Virus record (IMG/VR): IMGVR_UViG_3300008120_000016
Span: 60,720-124,719 of that record
DNA: 64,000 bases
Strand: one strand, 5' to 3'
From: a virus
The translations under genes and the position numbers were made by a program. This document shows, piece after piece, positions 21,901 to 29,844 of this stretch (its first letter is position 1; the number at the start of each line of letters is the position of its first letter). Under the pieces are notes generated by a model that was not told the DNA's origin, searched no databases, and saw only the letters and a program-made list of their open reading frames with translations.

Positions 21901-23693
21901 TTAAAATTTATACCAAATCCAACAGGTCTTGTAACAATTGTTCTTGATGGTCTACCTGTAGCTGCAGCTAATTCTTCATCAGAAATAACTGGTTTTCCAC
22001 CACCTGAACCAACTGTACTACCTTCTTCATCACCTTGATATTTTTTTAAACCTACGATACGTATTTTCATATTATTATTATTTTGACCTCCATATTCTAA
22101 ATTAGCATACTTTGATGTTGTACTACCAAAAGCATCTCTAGTTTCTTTACCAGTTTTAAAATATTGATATGCACCTGTAGGACCGGCAAAATGAATTGCA
22201 TATTTAATATTATTAATTGGTACTTTTACACCTAGTTCACTTTTTATTTTATTTGCATGCGGTGTCAATACAGTTCTATCCCAGTATTGAAAAGCACGTT
22301 CTTGTGCTTCTGGATTATTTCTAAATTCCTCTTTTGATCTTACACCTGTAACTTGAGTTATCCAATCAGAATTTTGATTCCACAAAAATTGATATTTACC
22401 AACTGCAGATGATGCAAGTGTTCCATCTTTTTTATAAGGAAGTGCTCTATAATCACCTCCACTTTCTTTTTGAGCAATTGTACCAGCTAAACCACCACTA
22501 AATGATCCAGATGATTTTTTACCTGATAAATCAAAATTTAAATAATTTCTAGGATCAACAGCATCAGATCCTAAATTAGGTCTGTAAGTAAAATGTAAAT
22601 GTGGTCCAGTTGATGTTCCTGTATTTCCTGATAAAGCAACATTCTGACCTTTTCTTACTCTATCATTTAATTTAAAATTATAACTATTTAAATGAGCATA
22701 ACCACTTACAGAACCATCATCATGTTTAATAAGCATTTGTTTACCCCCATGACCATCTTCCCACATTTTATAAATTGTACCATCTTTAATAGATCTAACA
22801 TTAGTATTTTCAGGAACAGCAAGATCTAATCCATTGTGATTTGATGATGCTCCTTTTGTAGGAGATTTTCTTGGACCAAACCCACTAGTTAATTTAAAGT
22901 TTTCTACAGGAAGAACGTAATCTTGATCAGAATAATCAGCATCAGCAGAAGAAGAACTTTCTAAAGATGGTGCACTAGAAGATTGCATTTGTACAGGTGA
23001 TGCACCAATGAAAGCATCTGCTGCATTTACATCAGGTAAAAATGCTTTATTTACTATTTGATCTCCTGGAACGAGCATTCCATCAGCAGCTTTAATTAAA
23101 CCACCATATCTAACAAAATTTCTTGAAGCATAATAGGGATTTGCTTGTGTTCCTTTACTTTTATAACCCGTGGTATTTGGTTGGAAACCTCCATCGTTTT
23201 TTTCCCAATCACCTTTGTCAAGCTTGGTATCTACAGCGTAATTATTATCAGGCAATAAACTTTGTCTATTCCAAGCATCAAACTCTTTTTGTTTTTTTCT
23301 TATATCAAAATAATTTAAACCGGCATTTGCTATATTCAATCCCGTATCAAATTTTTGATATGCTCTACCAAAAGCACTATTTCCAAAATTTAAAGGACCT
23401 CTAAACATATCAGCAACACCATCAATAGGACTTAACGTAGTTGTTTTAACTACAGCAGGATCTGTTAATTTTGGAGGAGATTGTTGAACTGCTCCAAAAG
23501 TCCCTTCATTACCTGTTGTTTTTCCACTACTGGGATTTATTCCTAAAGCCCTAGCTCTTTTAAAACCAGGACTATTAAAAATAATACTAGCAGCACCACT
23601 AAAATCACTCATATTCATAGTAGTAGTACTAGTAGTAACTTGAGAAGTTCCTATAACACCTTGATACTTTGGTAATATTTTAACTCTAGGCAT
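18993..23693 (-). CDS. Virion peptidoglycan hydrolase: M23 peptidase + lysozyme-like domain
   Basis: This 1566-aa cargo protein has an M23/LytM endopeptidase at about residues 265-385. H286xxxD290 and H365-L-H367 supply the zinc site expected for Gly/peptide-bridge cleavage. A transglycosylase/lysozyme-like domain follows at about 400-530 (KESGGDYRA, AVGKYQFL, and a NPEAQERAF helix). Residues about 600-745 show alternating Gly-rich amphipathic strands like a beta-barrel. A further module near 800-930 contains RPDGTHNF and HTDDGVKLN. Thr/Pro-rich linkers and repeated GG motifs (RYGGL, AKGGQ, RFGGY, KKGGS) are scattered through it. It probably cuts the host wall during DNA ejection. Start ATG at 23693, two bases after the previous stop. 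Confidence 0.82.
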   Translation of the reverse strand: MPRVKILPKYQGVIGTSQVTTSTTTMNMSDFSGAASIIFNSPGFKRARALGINPSSGKTTGNEGTFGAVQQSPPKLTDPAVVKTTTLSPIDGVADMFRGPLNFGNSAFGRAYQKFDTGLNIANAGLNYFDIRKKQKEFDAWNRQSLLPDNNYAVDTKLDKGDWEKNDGGFQPNTTGYKSKGTQANPYYASRNFVRYGGLIKAADGMLVPGDQIVNKAFLPDVNAADAFIGASPVQMQSSSAPSLESSSSADADYSDQDYVLPVENFKLTSGFGPRKSPTKGASSNHNGLDLAVPENTNVRSIKDGTIYKMWEDGHGGKQMLIKHDDGSVSGYAHLNSYNFKLNDRVRKGQNVALSGNTGTSTGPHLHFTYRPNLGSDAVDPRNYLNFDLSGKKSSGSFSGGLAGTIAQKESGGDYRALPYKKDGTLASSAVGKYQFLWNQNSDWITQVTGVRSKEEFRNNPEAQERAFQYWDRTVLTPHANKIKSELGVKVPINNIKYAIHFAGPTGAYQYFKTGKETRDAFGSTTSKYANLEYGGQNNNNMKIRIVGLKKYQGDEEGSTVGSGGGKPVISDEELAAATGRPSRTIVTRPVGFGINFNDAQGEGKPGTYDLSLGYRGTVGKEGFKNSAYTAGLTLPGIIRGKGNIGVTGELDRNHYSVGTNMVLPVAGGNLKIKGGYDRQTGNNVQQGSDPSFMQSANNQQGQSRGNFHGGLEYNKSFRKGPNVKISATYGSAPQQMAKGGQPQYSGQSDYGLYIGQRNLYSSMPENPFKSPNNIVTEEEPTEENPHVLEAEGGGKNKIGETILRPDGTHNFILGNRHTDDGVKLNRKQAPPGSFIYSDTGKMKIRDPKILKHFGQSGEKGMTPAKLARQYDVNKFLAILKDPYADALQKQTAMRMVENYQIKLAELALVQEGIKGYPQGVPEVAKAIVGPEQQAQIEQKRQQQGGGQEMPMQRFGGYPQYVDKGEVAEEEKSKEQTTKDTTKSPTTSGTEGVGRPTDNRSTTNDPFGVKNMLTNSGKTATVKVTKAPSAPVNPGPLVGQTRANPTNPQQEEAWDGTKWIPKAEYEQKFLNTTDPSKNTGAAQSPVSAQRYNMPNWFKLWTKSNTPEGRKSPKGRISTYDETQAPKDHLYKGYEYWRNRAGRDFTGPADFQKYVFGELQKENPEAMQYIEKEWGPTAAGKYDDSIFGARTTYAMQQTIPVKTTTKSPEPTPTTSQPPATILTSSTTKPPGGSIPVPTTTLPPRKKIPPKGKWTSQDARNFGNAIADYATLRKYYARRQPVQPVLPQFIPVDWRGMAASLQSSQNAAANQIGTFQGGNAMGANLSFLQGQTGNQLGQYISQTDQYNAAGATAKDSERAGILNQFNMYNAENLNKNWDDNNVYDDRYRRAEREARKGIVKTWNQAEHNASKIYNLNQTEKYFNTDPWTQKIYFKSDAAKAAWEAETRGGSQPNEDEAWAARYAALMNDKNLAMMSAKERSKIVKERLTGNSGGSTIKTQKRTDGQGNVSTVNTVTSQDDDDVTGGSFKKGGSVAFVKAVDSWYKKLNYIADPEERQRVALAYARVMES

Positions 23694-23695
23694 GT

Positions 23696-24028
23696 TTATA
23701 AATATTCAATTTGATAACCTTGTTGAATTAACTTTTGTATATCGTTATGGCTTAAATTATATTCACCACCAACTTGAAATTGTTGTTCAGGTGCTTGTTC
23801 TTGACCACCTTGCATTTGTTGCATTACTTGTTCTATAACCTGTTGAGCCATTTCTGGTGGTACTCCCATTTGAACTAATTGTTGCATAATTTGATCAGGT
23901 TGTGCACCTTGTTGCAACATCTCAGCAACCATTTGCATAAGTTGTTGAGGATCGATTTGTTGACCTTGTTGTTGAGGAGCACCTTGTTGTTCCATCATTT
24001 GTTGTTCCATCATACCACCCTCTTGCAT
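23696..24028 (-). CDS. Gln/Met-rich cargo protein (start uncertain; possible frameshift product)
   Basis: From ATG 24028 the frame gives a 110-residue protein: a Q/M-rich low-complexity part (EQQ, QQQG and QMV repeats), then QVGGEYNLSHNDIQKL. The same frame stays open upstream to 24274, overlapping the end of the 821-aa gene in the +1 frame. Another ATG lies at 24136 and would overlap that gene by 59 bases. Sequence between the upstream stop (24078) and ATG 24028 already looks protein-like (HTGYPRQDYVPALDW). The true N-terminus may therefore come from a +1 frameshift from the 821-aa protein or from the internal start. No enzyme function is recognised. A role as scaffold-like or packaged cargo is inferred from the neighbours. 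Confidence 0.6.
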   Translation of the reverse strand: MQEGGMMEQQMMEQQGAPQQQGQQIDPQQLMQMVAEMLQQGAQPDQIMQQLVQMGVPPEMAQQVIEQVMQQMQGGQEQAPEQQFQVGGEYNLSHNDIQKLIQQGYQIEYL

Positions 24029-24077
24029 CCAATCTAAAGCAGGTACATAATCTTGACGAGGATAACCAGTATGTTGA

Positions 24078-26543
24078 CTAAATGTAGATAGCTGTTGGTA
24101 CACCCATTGCTCCCATGCCAAATTTAGGTAATCCATATGCACTATCTGCATATTGTGGCATAAATGATCCACCATCATCATAATAAACACCAGCACTATA
24201 TGTACCACCCTCTTCTTTATAATTTTGTTTTCTGTCATAAACTTTTCCCGATGCTCTACCTGCAGCTTTATCAAGTTTTTCTTTAGCCATGTTAAAAGGA
24301 GGAGCAGCTGCTGCCTGAAATCTAGTTCCTCTATTAATAGGAGTGGTTACTTGTAATACTTTTCCTACAGTTGGAGACTTAGCAGCTAACTTGTTTGTAA
24401 CATTTACAGTAGCATGAGCTAATGGATTATAATAATCTACTTTATTCTTTATTGGTTGTAAAAATTGTCCTGCTTTACTATTATCAACCCAAGCAATTGC
24501 ATCACCTACTTTGTTAATACCTTTTTTAACAATGTTGCTATTTTTTACAACTTTACCAACACCTCCAGCTTTATTAACAGCTTGTACACCTTCTATACCA
24601 TATTTAACACCTTTTGCAAGTTTACCTAATTTACCTACTACAGGTAGAGCACCAGCTGTTTCTAATAATGCTGAACCTACATTACCCCAACTTGGATTAT
24701 CCCATGCTTTTGAAATTGAACGTCCAGCATCTCCCCAAGAACTTATACCAGAAGGATCAAGAATTTTTACAGCCCCCCAACCTACATCACCCCATGTAGT
24801 ACCACCTTCTTCTTCACCACCAGGTTGATACATTGGATAAGCACCACCATTATCATATGCATGATATCCACCATATCCATAATTTCCACCATAAGCATAA
24901 TTAGGATTTCTACCATAATAATGCATCATATCTAAGTCATCAAGTTCACCACCATCTTTACGAACTTTATTAAAAAAATTAAACAACTTAGCTGCTTTTG
25001 CTATACCTGGTGAATTTCTTGCAGCTCTCCAAGCATCAAGCCCAAGATCAACAGCTTTTGCTCCATACCTTGAAGCAGCAGATGCCGCATCATCATAATA
25101 ACGTCCAGCAGCAGATGCTGCATCATTATAATAACGTCCAGCTGTCGTAACAGCATCATCATACCAAGAACCTCCTGCTTTAGGAGGAGGAGTAGTAGGT
25201 TTAGGAGTTTTAACAGGTGCACCTGATGAAGTAGGTTTTGGTGTAGCAGTAGGTTTTGGTGTAGGTGTTGCAGCAGGTTTAGATTGAGGTGTAGCTTGTT
25301 TGTTTTTCCATCTAGCTTCTGCAGCTCTTTTACCTCTAGCTGAACGTATAGCTTTTGCTTCTTCGTCAGCATCAGCTAAAGATTGTGCTATTTGTCTATC
25401 TTTTACTATTAGATCTTCAGCAGCTGCTTCATTTAACATATCTATTGTCTGAAGATTTCTCATTGCAGTACCAGGACGTGTATTTGCGATATCTCCTGGT
25501 ATTTCCATTGCATCAAGATTATTAAGAATAGCTTTTTGTTCTTTAGGTAATTTATTCCACCATTTTTGAAATTCTCCCATACTTTGCGACATCTTTGCAA
25601 AAGCTTCAGTTCTTAAAGCATTTTGTGCTCTAGTCAGTTTACCTTTTGCAACTCCTCTCATATTAAATTTTCCTTGATTAGCAGCATCCATAAAACCCTT
25701 ATATTCTCTATAAGCCCCATATCCACCTGCACCTGCAGCACCTGCACCTGCTACCATCCAAGGCCATATTGGATTACCATCCTCATCTTGACCAATTGGT
25801 TGTTGCCCTGCTCCACCACCTACAAAAGGATTAACATTATTTTCAGGTCTTAAAACATATTGATATCTTTGAGCATATTCTTGTGGTGTTAATTCTTCAT
25901 CACTTTTAAAACCTCCTGTAGTTGGAGAAGTAGATCCTGTATTTGTAGATGTGCGACGTCCTGGAGCTACATATGTATTTTCATCAAAATTACTTTGTTC
26001 ATTTTCATAATCGTCTAGCAATCCTGGATTTTCTCTTAAGGCTTTTAGTATTTGATTATTTTGATCAGGTCTTCCAGTATAATCAGTAATTCCTAATTTT
26101 TGTGCTAACTTCTGTCTAGATTGTTTTGAAGAAGCTTTATCTTGTGTTTTAAGAAAATCAACAAGACTACCACCACCATAAGGATTTAATTTTGTTTTTG
26201 GTTCACTTGGTGTTGCTGCTGTACTACCAGTTTGCTGATTTGCAGGTGTTGTATTTTGATTTTGAGCAGCAACTGCTTTTTCGTATTCTGCTAATTTAGC
26301 ATTATACTCTTGCATTGCTTGATCATATTTTTCACCAGCACCAGATCCAGTTTGGTAATCTTCTCTTCTAGGCATTACAGGTTTTTCAATAACAGTACTT
26401 GAGCCCGTTTGACCCTGGTATCTTATTAATCCACCATTTCTAAGTTTTTTGATATGTCTATCAAAATGGGCTTCAGTAGGGAACTTCGCATAGAAGTCTC
26501 TTAAGTTAGTTACTCCACCCAGTGCAAAAAATTGATTAAGCAT
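24078..26543 (-). CDS. Low-complexity virion cargo protein, 821 aa
   Basis: The N-terminus (residues 1-45, ending NGGLIRYQG) is compact and helical. Long Gln/Pro/Thr/Ala-rich disordered regions and a Thr/Pro/Lys linker near 425-455 follow. Next come repeated SAAGRYYDDAASAA units, then many Gly/Tyr segments (YGGNYGYGGY, YDNGG, YDDGG). No catalytic motif is recognised. A Gly/Ala helix near 255-275 could interact with membrane. It sits between two peptidoglycan-active cargo proteins and shares their GG motifs, so it is probably packaged and ejected with them. It ends with TAG at 24078-24080, inside the upstream extension of the Q-rich gene in the +1 frame (see findings). Confidence 0.65.
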   Translation of the reverse strand: MLNQFFALGGVTNLRDFYAKFPTEAHFDRHIKKLRNGGLIRYQGQTGSSTVIEKPVMPRREDYQTGSGAGEKYDQAMQEYNAKLAEYEKAVAAQNQNTTPANQQTGSTAATPSEPKTKLNPYGGGSLVDFLKTQDKASSKQSRQKLAQKLGITDYTGRPDQNNQILKALRENPGLLDDYENEQSNFDENTYVAPGRRTSTNTGSTSPTTGGFKSDEELTPQEYAQRYQYVLRPENNVNPFVGGGAGQQPIGQDEDGNPIWPWMVAGAGAAGAGGYGAYREYKGFMDAANQGKFNMRGVAKGKLTRAQNALRTEAFAKMSQSMGEFQKWWNKLPKEQKAILNNLDAMEIPGDIANTRPGTAMRNLQTIDMLNEAAAEDLIVKDRQIAQSLADADEEAKAIRSARGKRAAEARWKNKQATPQSKPAATPTPKPTATPKPTSSGAPVKTPKPTTPPPKAGGSWYDDAVTTAGRYYNDAASAAGRYYDDAASAASRYGAKAVDLGLDAWRAARNSPGIAKAAKLFNFFNKVRKDGGELDDLDMMHYYGRNPNYAYGGNYGYGGYHAYDNGGAYPMYQPGGEEEGGTTWGDVGWGAVKILDPSGISSWGDAGRSISKAWDNPSWGNVGSALLETAGALPVVGKLGKLAKGVKYGIEGVQAVNKAGGVGKVVKNSNIVKKGINKVGDAIAWVDNSKAGQFLQPIKNKVDYYNPLAHATVNVTNKLAAKSPTVGKVLQVTTPINRGTRFQAAAAPPFNMAKEKLDKAAGRASGKVYDRKQNYKEEGGTYSAGVYYDDGGSFMPQYADSAYGLPKFGMGAMGVPTAIYI

Positions 26544-26577
26544 TTTGTTCAGTTTAATTATTATTTAATTTTATATT

Positions 26578-29500
26578 TTATAAGTATTCATTTAACCATC
26601 CTGTTGATCCTCCGTTATCATACATTCCACCACATTGATAACAAGGTTCTCCTCCCATTTTTCTTTTATCATCATATTGTCTAAATGTCAAGTATTGTGC
26701 ATTGTTTTTAACTCTGCTAGCATAATTACTACGTTTATTCCATTTTGTAGGAAGATGTTTCCACATATCTTTTTTCTGTTCAGAAGTTAATTGTTGATTA
26801 TATCTTACCCCAAGAACAACTGCAGTACCCATAGCAGCTTTAGAAGGATCAAGAAAATCTGTATTTTTTGTTATACCTACTTTAGCAAGAGCTTTTTTCT
26901 CATCATTGTTTAATTGAGCCCACCTAAGTTGTGTATAACCAACACTTTGATTTTTATCATCAGCTCTATATGTTTCAGCTTTAGATTTAACATCTGGTCC
27001 TCCTACAGCATCATCTGTTTCTACTTTAAACTTACCACTAAATAAATTACCAATAGTTTTACCGTAATCAATTTTACCAATAGCTTTGATAAGATTGTTA
27101 GGTGCTAAATGTTCATCACCAAAATTTGATTCAGTACCATATATACCAAATGCCATTCTTGCAATTTCATTATAAACATCTGATGGAATACCAGCTGCTT
27201 GCATAATTGCTTTTTTATTATTTACAAGTGATGTATAATATGGTTTAGTAGTATTTTCATATTCCTTTTGGTCATTATAATCCCATGGTGTATAAACATT
27301 TTTTTCAAACTTACCTCTATCAAATATTCCTTGAATAGGTTTATATACTAATGTATTAACACTTCTGTTTACACCTTGTCCTTTTTGAACCCTGCCTTTT
27401 GCATCCTTGTATTGATTATAATTGTTAATGTTTGTATTAACTCTTAATACAGGTTTACCATCTACAATTTGAAATGAATTACCACGGTCTTCAGGTAGTA
27501 CATACATTTTATTACCTACCGTATAACCTGTGTTATAAAGTTCATCCAGATTATAACAAATACCATTTATACAACCATTAGATAATCTATTATTCGCAAT
27601 ATCTTTATCTTTAATTTTTGCAGTTCTATCACCAAAACTACTATGTAGTGCCATTGCAACATTTTCACCTTTGTCGTTTGCAAAGTTCCAAGAAGCTGCA
27701 TCCGAATAATGAGGATCTTTTTTCTGTGAACCAGCCACTGTATATACTCCTGCACCTGTCATTTTATTACCTGCATCCCAATCTACTTTACCGTTTACTA
27801 TTCTTGTAACTGTTTGAGCATCACCAGCACTAGCACCTGTACCAACTGGGTAAGTATTTATAAGTTTATCTCCTTTATATACATTTAATCTTCCTCTTTT
27901 TTTATCTACCACTGTATAAACTTCTTCGGGTTGATTTTTGTAATAAGCAGCTATACGTCTTTCATCACCTGTATAATCACCTTCGTCTTGTAAAGAATTT
28001 AAATACTGATTGTATTTATTTATATCACTCCAGTTTTGCCATTGTTGTTCAACAGCAGGTTGCCCAGCAACAGGTAAAATTAATTTTTGATTTACACCAA
28101 TAACATTAGCATCTTTAATTTTATTTGCTTTTATTAAGTCATTCATAGATACTCCTGTTTCTCTAGAAATTTTACTTAATGTATCACCTTTTTTTACAAC
28201 ATAACTACCACCTTCATTAAAATAATTATTCAACCATCCGCCATGTTTTAAATATCTACCACTTTTAGGATTATATCTTTGTGGGTCATACTTACTTACA
28301 TCACCTGTTTCTGGATTTCTTATCCAAGCACCTTCACCTGGAATGATTGTTAACTTAACTTGTTTACCACCTACGTACACATGCTGAGGCATACCTTCAT
28401 TAGCTATATTACGTCCAGAACTTGAACCATTTGATGAATAAGCAGAACCAGCATCCATTTGGTAATTAGCACCAGGAATACCAAGATCTTTACTTCCTTG
28501 AGAACTTACTAACGTCATATCAGGATACTTATATGTATTTCCTAACATTCTATATCCTATAATATCTCTTCTTCCTCCAACTAAAGGTTGTTTTTGTTGC
28601 ATCCCACGTCTTTCTGCAAATTTGGTTTTATTAGGAATAATAGTTCCTGTAAGTTCATTTTCGACATGTGGAATCCAATCAGTACTAAAAGTTGCATTAG
28701 GATTTAACTTATTATACTGATCTACAAAAGTTTTCGTTTCATTAAATCCTCTCACTTTAGGTTGAACAGCTATTGGATTAGCTTCATCATATCCTACCTG
28801 ATCTCTAATGTAAGAATGTAAATTATTCCATCTTGCTCTATAATCGCTTGGTAAACCAGAAGAAACTTCTTCTTTAGAAGTATTAGTTGAAGAAGGATTT
28901 TCTGTAGCAGGTTTTTCTGTAGTAGGTTTTTCTCCTCCAATATTATATTTATCCAGCCATCCACCATATTTTGCTGTATTAGATTTTATACTTGCTTCAG
29001 GACTTGAAGCACCTGGACCAGGAGGATGTAACTCATTATATGCAGGTCCTTCTTCTTTTATTTTGTTTTGATAATAATCATAATCTGGATGCAATTGATT
29101 ATATTCATTAACAGCTTGTTTATAATTTTTAGGAAAATCTCCTACAATTGCATCCTCATATACAGGACTTACTTTTCCTTCTTCAGGAGCTGGTGGTTTA
29201 CAAACACCTGTTGAAGGATCACAACCTCCACCACCTCCATTATTTCCACCACCTCCACCTCCACCATAATAAATTACAGAGCTACCTTGATAACAAGGTA
29301 CTTCATTACCTTCTTCATCATAACAAATTTCATCGTCATTTCCGTCAAATGGATTTATAAAACTAGATCCTCCACCACCACTACCTCTATTTTTTTTGAC
29401 TCTAGATGGTTTTTCAAATTTCATTTTTCCAGGACTACATACATCTCCAGGACAATCAAAACTTCCTCTACCTCCTTTGCCACCAAATAAATTTCTTAAC

Positions 29501-29844
29501 CAATCCCAAAATCCACCACCTTTTCCAGTACCTCCACCACCTTTAAAATATTCGTCAACATAGTCTGCACCAGGAAAATTTACAGATTGATTTGTATAAG
29601 GTTCTAACCATTCTTCCTGACCTGTGTTTGCTTTAGCTTTTATTCTGTAGGGTGTAGGGTTATATAATGTATCAGATGGTATTCTATAATGAGTTCCATT
29701 AGGAGGTAATCCATTTTTAAAACCATCCATAGAAATATATGGTACAGTTTTTTTACCAGGTAAACGACTTAATCCCTTATTAGGGATGTGTCCAGTTTTA
29801 TCTTTATTCTGAGCAATTATTTTATTTAAATTAGGCCTCTCCAT
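26578..29844 (-). CDS. Virion protein with LysM, L,D-transpeptidase and lytic transglycosylase-like domains
   Basis: This 1088-aa protein starts with Gly/Pro/Asn-rich, Cys-containing disorder. A LysM peptidoglycan-binding repeat (KKGDTLSKI) begins near residue 548. A YkuD-type L,D-transpeptidase domain spans about 640-790, with H734 and the active-site SNGC at 755-758. The C-terminal 895-1065 region resembles soluble lytic transglycosylases (GIYGTESNFG with Glu near 904, then VGYTQLRW and AAMGTAVVLG). KYGGWLDKY and HGGWLNNY motifs recur near 295 and 535, and the C-terminus has GGMYDNGG. It starts at ATG 29844, overlapping the muzzle stop (TAATG). Transpeptidases crosslink or exchange peptide stems, which is unusual beside lytic domains, so the role could be local wall remodelling during entry. 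Confidence 0.82.
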   Translation of the reverse strand: MERPNLNKIIAQNKDKTGHIPNKGLSRLPGKKTVPYISMDGFKNGLPPNGTHYRIPSDTLYNPTPYRIKAKANTGQEEWLEPYTNQSVNFPGADYVDEYFKGGGGTGKGGGFWDWLRNLFGGKGGRGSFDCPGDVCSPGKMKFEKPSRVKKNRGSGGGGSSFINPFDGNDDEICYDEEGNEVPCYQGSSVIYYGGGGGGGNNGGGGGCDPSTGVCKPPAPEEGKVSPVYEDAIVGDFPKNYKQAVNEYNQLHPDYDYYQNKIKEEGPAYNELHPPGPGASSPEASIKSNTAKYGGWLDKYNIGGEKPTTEKPATENPSSTNTSKEEVSSGLPSDYRARWNNLHSYIRDQVGYDEANPIAVQPKVRGFNETKTFVDQYNKLNPNATFSTDWIPHVENELTGTIIPNKTKFAERRGMQQKQPLVGGRRDIIGYRMLGNTYKYPDMTLVSSQGSKDLGIPGANYQMDAGSAYSSNGSSSGRNIANEGMPQHVYVGGKQVKLTIIPGEGAWIRNPETGDVSKYDPQRYNPKSGRYLKHGGWLNNYFNEGGSYVVKKGDTLSKISRETGVSMNDLIKANKIKDANVIGVNQKLILPVAGQPAVEQQWQNWSDINKYNQYLNSLQDEGDYTGDERRIAAYYKNQPEEVYTVVDKKRGRLNVYKGDKLINTYPVGTGASAGDAQTVTRIVNGKVDWDAGNKMTGAGVYTVAGSQKKDPHYSDAASWNFANDKGENVAMALHSSFGDRTAKIKDKDIANNRLSNGCINGICYNLDELYNTGYTVGNKMYVLPEDRGNSFQIVDGKPVLRVNTNINNYNQYKDAKGRVQKGQGVNRSVNTLVYKPIQGIFDRGKFEKNVYTPWDYNDQKEYENTTKPYYTSLVNNKKAIMQAAGIPSDVYNEIARMAFGIYGTESNFGDEHLAPNNLIKAIGKIDYGKTIGNLFSGKFKVETDDAVGGPDVKSKAETYRADDKNQSVGYTQLRWAQLNNDEKKALAKVGITKNTDFLDPSKAAMGTAVVLGVRYNQQLTSEQKKDMWKHLPTKWNKRSNYASRVKNNAQYLTFRQYDDKRKMGGEPCYQCGGMYDNGGSTGWLNEYL

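Noticed and set aside
24000-24080. Readthrough of TAG as glutamine (code used by some crAss-like phages)
   Set aside because: Reading on in the same frame gives Ser/Thr/Arg-rich nonsense with an early TGA, and other genes end normally; a frame change explains the overlap better.
24511-24828. Plus-strand Pro-rich frame
   Set aside because: Shadow of the Gly/Ala-rich 821-aa gene on the minus strand.
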